Source: Paramoeba atlantica
Taxonomy: Eukaryota; Discosea
NCBI GenBank assembly: GCA_977017575.1
Contig: CDRNVI010000016.1
Coordinates: forward strand, 434,001 to 498,000
DNA: 64,000 nt
Direction of reading: 5' to 3'
This document shows, one piece after another, positions 56,417-64,000 of this stretch (its first letter is position 1; each line of letters opens with the position of its first letter). Below the pieces are notes generated by a model that had not been told where the DNA came from, made no database searches, and saw nothing but the letters and a program-made list of their open reading frames with translations. The translations under genes were made by a program, and so were the position numbers.

Positions 56417-59400
56417 ATGTCAATGACCGCCACACTCAATCGAACGCTTGGCTCGAAACCTGGGTCAAAGATGCCAAGCTATTTTAATCTTTTTCGGAGA
56501 ACAGGAGCGCTTCGCATATCAGGAACGGGGGCGCATTTCTATTATCGCCTTAGTAACACTAATGATTTGAAGACGACACCGCATTCTTTGGAATTAATAC
56601 ATGCCCTCCATGATTTTCAAGTAGAAGGATCAATAGTCCTGTTGTATTCCATAGGTTACTTGTTGCTCGACAAGCCTGGAGCAATGACACTTTCAAACTT
56701 GTGGAAACAACTAAATACGTGTTCCCATGTATTGCCCATTCTCAAACAGGGAGGGCTGCTCCCAGAATCTTCGTCTTCCGGTTCAAATGGTCTGAGAATA
56801 ACGTACAGTGACTGCTTGAAAACGCACGGAAATACAGTTGAATGTTTGTACAACCTGCTGGTTTCGCATCCTCGAATCTATAAGATAACTTTGCCTTGGC
56901 TCCACCACAAATCGACACACGATTCCCAGCCGGGTAGACCTACTCAAACTTTACGGAGACATCAAGATGTCGAAATACTGGAAAATGTAGAGCAGAACAA
57001 ACCAAACATTAGAAAGAGCGCACGTCCGTTGTCGGCTGTGCCATTAGAGTCTTCATCAAAGCGAGATGTTTCCTCTCTGGAAAACCTGACCACTAGAAAC
57101 AGCATGTCGTCGGATAGCCCTAGATCATTGTCTTTAACTCCTGTTATCCGTAATCATGGAGATGCACTAGTAGAGTTTTCTACAGATGTGTCAGTTCTCC
57201 GATGCATTTTTCGGGCGTTTAGCAAGTCTGCTCTTCTCGTCAATCAATGCCTTGATAGCAATTCATCTTCGCTTTCAATGAGCCTTTGTACTTGCGACGT
57301 TAGAAACCTGAGTAGCTGTCTGGACAAACCAACACATTCCTATATGGCTTTACGCGGACATAGTTCTCTAGCAACATTCGCCATTCGTAATCTGTATAAC
57401 TTTTTCGTCTTCAAGTGTGAATCGAATACGTCGCATAATTGTTGGACATCGTATCCTGATAACAATGTCATGTGTACGCATATGTGGCCAATTGGGAACC
57501 TTCCTGGGATTCGCTTTCGCTCCAAACACTATCTGCTGAACTGGCCTCCGGATCAATTTAGCGACAGTACATCAATCTCAAGTCCTGCACTGTCTTTTGA
57601 GAAGCTACGCAGAGCAATCACAGTAAAAAGCAATAATCCAAAGACCCACACAAACATAGATCCTTTGGATGTTCCATGGCTATGGCTACTCAGTCCCTTG
57701 GAGAACTCTCATCCATGGCAATCACGATTTCTTATATTAGACGTAATAAAACGCATGTTGTTGGGAGTTGCCGAGGAATCAACTGCTTTGATTCTTTCCC
57801 AGGCGATAGGTACTGCAATGTGTTTAGGGCTGTCGTCAAAAGCTCGTTTACTCTTCAATAAATGTAACATAGATTTGCAAGACTTGTGTCTGAAATTTGG
57901 GAGCTTTTACGAAATTTCTTTATTGCAGTATACAAAATGCGTGAAACGGTACGGCAGGTTGATTGGATTACTGCTAGAATCTGAAGATAAAAATCGTGAT
58001 CACGAGCCGATTGAAAAGAGATTGGTACGGCGCTGCAAGTCCCTATTTTCTGCTGACGCCGAACTCGAATCAACTTCCAAAATTGAAGTGATCCACAATC
58101 TTGATCAGGAGGATGGAACAGGGACAGTGCCCTTGTACCTAAGTTTTAGACAGTATTCTAATGAATTGCTTCAATGGCTGCAAAGTCTTATACCTACCGA
58201 GTGGACCTCACATTCTAATCTTTCATATAAACTAAAGTCAGCCAATATAGGATTTTCCATACATAAAAGAAAGCACTTTATCTACGCCATGATACACTTC
58301 TCTACTCATTTTGATCTTTCAATCGGGTACGCAAGGACGGATGGACGATACAATGAAGGACGCGTTTCCTTTGAATTTTATGTTAGGAGGAAACTCAAGG
58401 ATTGGTCTATATTTCGACCTTCCACCACGAAAATGCAACGTTGTTGTTTAGTTGACTCCATATTTTGGTTTAGAGAAAAATCCAAATTAGTAACAAGTGA
58501 AACGCTGCAATATTTACTCGCCTTGCACCTGTCTCTAATTTTTCCGAATTGTTGCTTAATCCCCTTCAATATTGCTTTAAGCAATCTTCCGGAATCGCTG
58601 AAAACGGTTATGTCTCATCTAGCTGTATGTCCTGAAACTTTGATTCGATCTTATCCTAAATTCTTTGAAATTTATTATACTAAGAAATCAGCATTGGAGG
58701 TCAGAAGTCGGCTAGCTGTGTATAAAACGAACCCTGACGAAACTTCAGATTCCCGAATTTGTTGTATTGAATGTTGTCCTAAGGAAGTCTCTGCAGTCCA
58801 CGGATTTTGTCTTACTGATGCATATCTGTTTGAAAAATATGATCTGTTTTCACACCCCGTATCCTTTTTGATGCGCGAAGAATCTAACAAGATATCTAGT
58901 GTCTCTACGTGGAAAATTGCGAGGGATAAATTTCGGCACCAATACATCCAATTTCCAGCAAAAGACACAGGGCATCAATATTACTCAAGCGAAGAAAATC
59001 TTGGGAAAATAGAGACTAAAACAGACACAGACAGTTCGCAAATTAATGACGAAAGTAAGTCGACAAACTTTGTAAGGAAGCGCGAAATGTTTTTGTGTAA
59101 TCCTATAGCGCAGAGGGTTGTTTTGGTGGGGACAATTTGCGATGTTATTCAAAATATGACCTTGTCAAGTACAACTGCTCGAGAATGCAAGCAAACGTTC
59201 ACAAACAATAGTGTTTCCATACCAGATTCAGATATACAAGAACATTACTTGGTTAAGGGGATGTTTAAGAATCTTGTTCCCGCCAAAGACATTGTATTAG
59301 CTCTTTCTAACCGCGAACAATTAATTTTGACGAAGCTTGTCGCGCAATGGAGTGACATGGAGGAGGATCTTTTAGAGTTATCCACAGTATGTGCACAAGA

Positions 59401-61024
59401 TACAATAGCTGCACCTTTGTATAAAGAATCCAAAGTTACAAACAACCTCGAAATGGATCATCTATCAGAATCGGCCAACGAAGGAACTGTATGCTTTTTC
59501 TGTTCGAAGTATCCCAATATTTTTTATTCTGACTCTCGGCGCAAATTGATAGGGTTGCATTCCAATTTTGTTTATAAACCAGGAATAACTTTCGCAGCGA
59601 ATTCTGATGTAAATGATCTTCAACTCGCCACATCTTTGGATAAAAAGAAACGAGAAAAGCAGAATTCTCCAACTTTCAACACTTCACATCTATCACAGAC
59701 ATCGTTTTTGTCCTCTATCTACCGTCATTGGAACAGACCCCAATTTGAAAGTCTTTTGACCACTATGCTCGCCCATTGGCCTTCTAGAGAATTGGCCCGC
59801 ACCAAAATCTTTAAGGATCGTAGGGCACTAAGTCAAAGGCAGGTAAGTGAACTTTATCACGCAGAAATTGCTTCAGATCAACATATTATCGAACGTAGAC
59901 ATCTCGCCTTGTGTCAATCGAATATGGAAAATCGCGGTTTACATTATCCTGAGCAGATTGCTAGACGTGTGGAAGCGGAAATTCCTATCAAAGGCGAAAT
60001 ACGATGGTCCGCGCTTTGGCGTAGATTGGATTCAGAAACTCGGTTATCGATTCCTCGTAGAATAACCAATTTTTTAACGTGTTTCCCAGAGCTCATACAG
60101 TACCGCGTGTTACAGGGAAGTCTCCTGCTTTCCCGTCCATCATATAATTTCGGTGATGATACGGACGAAAAGGCGGTCGCACTTACCAGGAAGCATTCTT
60201 ATTCCAATAAGCTACCTATAGGGCATGATTATATAAATTACAAGTTATGTCCCAATGTTACTCGAAACGGCTTTTCTAAATTACTTCTGTTTTGTATTTT
60301 GCCTCTTCAAAAAATTTCATTGCAGCGACTTTTACAAAGTTGTCCGGCAAGCCTGAATTTAAACCCCAAACAATTTGAGAGAGACACTGACAAAATCGAA
60401 ATCACGTATTCTGAACGGTGCCCAACGCACATTCGCAGGACGGTTGCTAATGATATAGAAGGCCTTCAAAATTTCTGCGCATCAGATAATTCTAGCTTTG
60501 CAAAAAATGTTTCAAGCCTCACAAGGCGAGATGTACTAATTCTTCGCCAAATAGTTGATACCTTAGTACACAGAAAGGGTATGAATAAATTTCTATCCGG
60601 AAGAGAGGTGCTGGGAATTATTCACTCGCATTTTTCACAACCAGACCTCCTGAGCCACATTATATTACTCGCTCGCAAAATCTCTTCCGTTCTGCATGTC
60701 AACGAGGTTGTTAAAACAATTTATCCCAATCATGAGGACTCACAATTGGAGCATAACCTAGATTTGACTACAATCAAATTTGCCGATAGATACGTAGCTA
60801 GAAAATACATCGCAAGGAATTGGGAAATTGCTTGTTTAGCCCATTCCTCCGCACTTAATATGAAGAATTCGGGAGGTAAATTAGAACTATCACATTTTTA
60901 CGACAAAATTCTCGATGCTAATATGAGAAAGAAGATGCAACGGGATGATGTCCAATGGATTTTAGAGCACTGTCCTTACATGCATATGAAGGCGACAACA
61001 ATAGAGGTCAATGAATTTATCTGA
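56417..61024 (+). CDS. Giant protein of unknown function, possibly mitochondrial (1535 aa)
   Basis: 1535 residues from the first ATG after an acceptor-like AG (56379-56380). The N-terminus is basic (MTATLNRTLGSKPGSKMPSY, LFRRTGALRISG), as in a mitochondrial presequence. No named domain is seen, but similar helical modules appear several times: SNLWKQLNTCSHVLPILKQG, YNLLVSHPRIYKITLPW, SHLAVCPETLIRSYPKFFEI, SALWRRLDSETRLSIPRRI and then LTCFPELIQYRVLQ, and LLQSCPASLNLNPKQF. Each pairs an amphipathic helix with a C/F-P-x-x-(F/L)-x-(I/L) turn. This resembles the repeat modules of kinetoplastid-specific mitochondrial RNA proteins, which is an inference only. Confidence 0.75.
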   Translation: MSMTATLNRTLGSKPGSKMPSYFNLFRRTGALRISGTGAHFYYRLSNTNDLKTTPHSLELIHALHDFQVEGSIVLLYSIGYLLLDKPGAMTLSNLWKQLNTCSHVLPILKQGGLLPESSSSGSNGLRITYSDCLKTHGNTVECLYNLLVSHPRIYKITLPWLHHKSTHDSQPGRPTQTLRRHQDVEILENVEQNKPNIRKSARPLSAVPLESSSKRDVSSLENLTTRNSMSSDSPRSLSLTPVIRNHGDALVEFSTDVSVLRCIFRAFSKSALLVNQCLDSNSSSLSMSLCTCDVRNLSSCLDKPTHSYMALRGHSSLATFAIRNLYNFFVFKCESNTSHNCWTSYPDNNVMCTHMWPIGNLPGIRFRSKHYLLNWPPDQFSDSTSISSPALSFEKLRRAITVKSNNPKTHTNIDPLDVPWLWLLSPLENSHPWQSRFLILDVIKRMLLGVAEESTALILSQAIGTAMCLGLSSKARLLFNKCNIDLQDLCLKFGSFYEISLLQYTKCVKRYGRLIGLLLESEDKNRDHEPIEKRLVRRCKSLFSADAELESTSKIEVIHNLDQEDGTGTVPLYLSFRQYSNELLQWLQSLIPTEWTSHSNLSYKLKSANIGFSIHKRKHFIYAMIHFSTHFDLSIGYARTDGRYNEGRVSFEFYVRRKLKDWSIFRPSTTKMQRCCLVDSIFWFREKSKLVTSETLQYLLALHLSLIFPNCCLIPFNIALSNLPESLKTVMSHLAVCPETLIRSYPKFFEIYYTKKSALEVRSRLAVYKTNPDETSDSRICCIECCPKEVSAVHGFCLTDAYLFEKYDLFSHPVSFLMREESNKISSVSTWKIARDKFRHQYIQFPAKDTGHQYYSSEENLGKIETKTDTDSSQINDESKSTNFVRKREMFLCNPIAQRVVLVGTICDVIQNMTLSSTTARECKQTFTNNSVSIPDSDIQEHYLVKGMFKNLVPAKDIVLALSNREQLILTKLVAQWSDMEEDLLELSTVCAQDTIAAPLYKESKVTNNLEMDHLSESANEGTVCFFCSKYPNIFYSDSRRKLIGLHSNFVYKPGITFAANSDVNDLQLATSLDKKKREKQNSPTFNTSHLSQTSFLSSIYRHWNRPQFESLLTTMLAHWPSRELARTKIFKDRRALSQRQVSELYHAEIASDQHIIERRHLALCQSNMENRGLHYPEQIARRVEAEIPIKGEIRWSALWRRLDSETRLSIPRRITNFLTCFPELIQYRVLQGSLLLSRPSYNFGDDTDEKAVALTRKHSYSNKLPIGHDYINYKLCPNVTRNGFSKLLLFCILPLQKISLQRLLQSCPASLNLNPKQFERDTDKIEITYSERCPTHIRRTVANDIEGLQNFCASDNSSFAKNVSSLTRRDVLILRQIVDTLVHRKGMNKFLSGREVLGIIHSHFSQPDLLSHIILLARKISSVLHVNEVVKTIYPNHEDSQLEHNLDLTTIKFADRYVARKYIARNWEIACLAHSSALNMKNSGGKLELSHFYDKILDANMRKKMQRDDVQWILEHCPYMHMKATTIEVNEFI

Positions 61025-61436
61025 AAAGTTATGATCCAAGAAAATACCTTCCATTTCAAGTTATCGGGGCTAGCGAATGCGGGGAGAGAAACGTTTGTAC
61101 ATCAGATGTATTAAGCACATGTACATACACTTATCGTTTAATTTTAAATTTCATAAATTTTATGACAGATGCTAGAGCTTTTTCCATGGAATGATCTGAT
61201 GATCACTTTCATGAAGAGCAAACGTATGCATTGTTCGACGGGGCAGTTAAGATTGCATTTGTAACATTACAACATTAATAAATTTATATTACTAAATTTA
61301 TATTATTACTTATACTGGCTATATTATTCTCAAGTAGAAAAGATAAAATAACTGAAAAGATAATAACTGAAACTTGCTTCCAGTTCTGCCTTTAATAACA
61401 TATTACGTACCAGTAACGTATTACATACCACCTTAT
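61025..61436. other. Intergenic stretch
   Basis: AT-rich. AGs at 61382-61383 (cttgcttccag) and near 61410 (acgtaccag) could be splice acceptors. They make the ATG at 61437 the likely start of the next gene. Confidence 0.45.
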
Positions 61437-63008
61437 ATGGGCATTACTCACACCACAAAAGAGAATAGGCGGCAAAGTCGGCTTCGAAAGCTTCCTCGAT
61501 TAGAACGCCTTGCAAAAATGGCGCAGCTGAAGAAAAAGCAGCGCAGAATTTTGAATTCTGACGAGAATCATGCTCTTCTTATGAATAGCGAGCAAGGCCA
61601 GCTACTACGTTTGCACGAAAACATCCGGCAGAAACGCGCAACTAACCGTTCGGAGAGCATAGATGCAGTTCTAGGAATTATAGAAACTGAATTCCATAAA
61701 TACTGTCGCAGTTCAAAGGTATCGCGTGTAATACAAAGTTGCATTAAATACGCGACAAAAAGTCAACTTCTTCGCATCTACAATCTCTTACTACATCCGA
61801 ATTCTGTGAAACCTGGCGAAGGTCTCGAGATGCGAAGTGAAGATGCTTTTTTGCCTACTTCCCTATCTGATTCGATATTCTCATCACTCACTCAGGACAC
61901 CTGCGCAGTACATGTTTTTGGGGCACTTGTTCGTCACTCCACACATGCCTTGTACTTATCACTATACAAATGCTTTCTTCCTCGTATACATCTTCTTGCA
62001 CGTTCGACTGCCGGAGCGGGCTTGCTTGACATTTTATATCGAAGCACATATTGTTCCGCAGAAAAAAGGAATTATTTGATTTGCGGGATCATTTTAGGAT
62101 CTGAAACTGCTCTGAGCGATAAGCTCTGGAACAAGCCCATGTCCAAAGGTAAAATAATAGATGACATGACTGGCATGCAATTAACTAATACGAAACACGG
62201 AGTCCCGAAGGACAAGGAGATTCTTTTCTTTAGCCAGAAAATGACTAGAGAACAATTCGAATCTCTAATGCATTGTTGTGATTCCTCTCTTTCGAAAGCA
62301 AAGTCGGAAAATAAAATTGTGTACGAAATATGTTACATTGCGCTAGAGCTTGCTGAACAGTTCCAAGAGCAACAGTGGCGGAAAGAGCTGCTACTTGCGC
62401 TACGGCCTAGGCTTCTCGAATGCGCTAGTATATCTAGGACTGCTTCAATACTATCATCAAACTATTTTTGTGAATGTTCGCCGAAGGAACGCCGTGCGTT
62501 TCTACAAAATATATGCCCACACGTCGTAGAATTCGTCAGTTCATTTCATGGTGCTCCATTTATTTCTTCTCTTATTGCACAGCAAAAGGATCATCAAGTA
62601 GCGCTAAAAAACATTTTAAAGCCGATAACCGATAACATGGACCGACTTATTTCGGACGATAGCTTATTTCGTCACTTCGGAAAATTTCTTTTAAATATTC
62701 TGCGGCAAATATTCAAGGCAAATATTTTGTTTGACACCTGGCGACAATATCCCCTTGGATCAGGGGATCCAGAGGTTATTAGTCGATATTCATACGCTGC
62801 GAGTATTGTGCTTCCAAGTTTTCTCACCACACTTAAAAAACAAAGTGCGGAATCTTTTGTGAATGCGGGGAACATGCGTCAGATTCTAGAATTTCTAAAA
62901 AAGAAATTGACTCTCAACGATAAGATGCAATTTTCCACTGAACTTTACCATATTTTATTCGAGCTTAGCGAATGGCTGAAAGCCTTAGACAGCAAGTTAG
63001 TTGCTTAG
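61437..63008 (+). CDS. PUF6: PUF6/PUM3-like ribosome assembly protein
   Basis: 523 residues from the first ATG. After a Lys/Arg-rich N-terminus, the segment CRSSKVSRVIQSCIKYATKS begins a Pumilio-type helical repeat region, followed by repeats such as CAVHVFGALVRHSTHALYLS and GAGLLDILYRST. The remainder is alpha-helical and resembles the PUM3/Puf6 C-terminal CPL-type domain. Puf6/PUM3 proteins bind pre-rRNA and help large-subunit assembly; unlike classical PUF proteins they bind with little sequence specificity. The match of the first repeat to PUM3 (SRVIQ-C-KY) is clear, later repeats less so. Confidence 0.75.
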   Translation: MGITHTTKENRRQSRLRKLPRLERLAKMAQLKKKQRRILNSDENHALLMNSEQGQLLRLHENIRQKRATNRSESIDAVLGIIETEFHKYCRSSKVSRVIQSCIKYATKSQLLRIYNLLLHPNSVKPGEGLEMRSEDAFLPTSLSDSIFSSLTQDTCAVHVFGALVRHSTHALYLSLYKCFLPRIHLLARSTAGAGLLDILYRSTYCSAEKRNYLICGIILGSETALSDKLWNKPMSKGKIIDDMTGMQLTNTKHGVPKDKEILFFSQKMTREQFESLMHCCDSSLSKAKSENKIVYEICYIALELAEQFQEQQWRKELLLALRPRLLECASISRTASILSSNYFCECSPKERRAFLQNICPHVVEFVSSFHGAPFISSLIAQQKDHQVALKNILKPITDNMDRLISDDSLFRHFGKFLLNILRQIFKANILFDTWRQYPLGSGDPEVISRYSYAASIVLPSFLTTLKKQSAESFVNAGNMRQILEFLKKKLTLNDKMQFSTELYHILFELSEWLKALDSKLVA

Positions 63009-63484
63009 CATACTCTACAATTCCTTTTTTTCCACGATTTAAGCTACACTGATATGCGATTTACATCTCACAAAGTAACTCGTATGTCTCATTATATCGA
63101 TCTACTCATTCAAATGGTTTAATCATACTTTTAACAAACACAATATATAGGCGTGCAATCTCTTATAGGGGTTATACTTGTAAGGGTATCTTCGCCTACC
63201 ATACCCATACTTTGAACGAGTTTATCCCTCATTGACATTTGAAATTAACATTCAAGGAAAGGACTTTCCAACCATCATTCATTTTGATTTTGAAATGCTA
63301 TTTATGTTTTTGAGCTTACCACTATCATTCATACGTGTAATGTATCGTGGTATGTGTAATGAACATAAATGCTAAGATACATGAATCTCGTCCCGCTTCA
63401 GTGTACTGTCAAAATTACGATCAAGCAAATGATGGGGTTTTATAACAAAAATATACATGTATAACAGAGGAACAACGAAACACC
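63009..63484. other. Intergenic stretch
   Basis: AT-rich spacer; nothing recognised apart from the leader of the partial gene that follows. Confidence 0.5.
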
Positions 63485-64000
63485 ATGTCTTTCAGCTTTG
63501 AGGAGAGTTTTCTCCCGGAAACGAAGTCGGATTCCGAAATTCGAAAACGATCACTAGAAGGTAATGTTCAGTCGAAGGAGAATTCCTCGGGAACATTCGA
63601 ACATTCGAGCGAGGTATCTTGTAACAAGACGACCATAATTTCAGGGGTAGATAATGTTTTGTCTTTTGTATGCCATAGCCTCCGTGAACTAATTACCAAT
63701 CCAACAAGGGAATGCTGTAACGGCGTTAGGCAGCGGAGTTCACATAATTTACAATCTTCGCATCAAGGCACCCAGAGTTGTTTTCCTTTCCTTTGTTCTC
63801 ATTCTGATGAAGTCGCCACTGATGTAAATAATCCGAAAAAAAAGAGAAGGGTTACTGCACATGCACTTGAAAAGGCAAGTTGTGGTAGTCAGACAACCAC
63901 AACCCATCGAGGTAACGCAACTAACTCGAATCAAGCCAGTGATAGGGAAAATTTTTGCCGAGTTTTGCATAAACTGCGGACCGTTATTTTTACACGTACT
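63485..64000 (+). CDS. Partial gene cut by the window edge, with nuclear localisation signal
   Basis: An open frame of 172 codons from ATG at 63485 runs off the end. The encoded start (MSFSFEESFLPETKSDSEIR) and the following Ser/Thr/His-rich sequence look disordered. PKKKRRV at about residues 118-124 is a nearly perfect SV40-type nuclear localisation signal. No domain is recognised in the visible part. Confidence 0.65.
   Translation, partial: MSFSFEESFLPETKSDSEIRKRSLEGNVQSKENSSGTFEHSSEVSCNKTTIISGVDNVLSFVCHSLRELITNPTRECCNGVRQRSSHNLQSSHQGTQSCFPFLCSHSDEVATDVNNPKKKRRVTAHALEKASCGSQTTTTHRGNATNSNQASDRENFCRVLHKLRTVIFTRT

Noticed and set aside
1-64000. CRISPR arrays, rRNA genes, retroelements or virus-derived elements
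   Set aside because: No regular spacer arrays, rRNA-like stretches, reverse transcriptase or capsid-like proteins were seen on either strand.

Overview
This 64 kb window looks like a nuclear chromosome segment of a euglenozoan protist, most likely a kinetoplastid. The main reason is layout: 35 protein genes that I accept all lie on the + strand, none shows a cis-intron, and short pyrimidine tracts ending in AG sit just upstream of many start codons (clearest before Hsp20, MDH, NFU1 and the LRR membrane protein). That is the signature of polycistronic transcription resolved by spliced-leader trans-splicing. The enolase resembles, from memory, trypanosomatid enolases and lacks the pentapeptide insert of plant and apicomplexan enzymes. 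Several proteins carry mitochondrial presequence-like N-termini. I cannot name the species. DNA transposons of the kind seen here are unusual for trypanosomatids, so a free-living, prokinetoplastid (Perkinsela-like) or other euglenozoan source is possible.

Layout. 0-11 kb: fibrillarin, a bromodomain protein, NXT1-like, enolase, exosome RRP42, TANGO2-like, a divergent APH-1-like membrane protein, LAS1, and an unknown. 11.2-13.7 kb: a gene-free repeat island with a long imperfect hairpin, GAGGTTTC minisatellites, a minus-strand tRNA-like/SINE-like unit with pol III box A and box B motifs, and a 712-bp MITE. 13.7-27.6 kb: a likely mitochondrial protein, a zinc-finger/PhyH fusion, ribonucleotide reductase large subunit, a RanBP2-type zinc-finger protein, an Alba-like protein, a PDZ protein, a TFIIIC90-like protein, and a large unknown. 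27.75-29.5 kb: a decayed Tc1/mariner-class transposon whose terminal repeats match the MITE. 29.8-45.4 kb: Hsp20, a single-TM protein, PUS10, an LRR type I membrane protein, malate dehydrogenase, a C2H2 multi-finger protein, CPSF160, PRP17, and a four-TM protein whose stop codon lies in a second MITE (45.4-46.1 kb). 46.4-64 kb: an mL54-like protein, an LRR gene broken by one in-frame TGA, NFU1, a twin-CX9C protein, DIS3/RRP44, an FtsH-type protease, a giant unknown (1535 aa), PUF6-like, and a truncated gene at the window edge.

Functionally, RNA processing and ribosome assembly dominate (fibrillarin, LAS1, RRP42, DIS3, PUF6, PUS10, NXT1, CPSF160, PRP17), with a mitochondrial set (MDH, NFU1, CX9C protein, mL54-like, zinc-finger protein). 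This probably reflects a housekeeping polycistron rather than an operon of related function.

The least expected pattern is compositional. Several genes (enolase, RRP42, the 5' half of the FtsH gene, and less strongly PDZ and PRP17) form GC-rich islands. Within each, codons end mainly in C in the first part and mainly in G in the second, so the GC skew flips inside one reading frame. I saw no virus-derived elements, CRISPR arrays, rRNA genes or intact tRNA genes.
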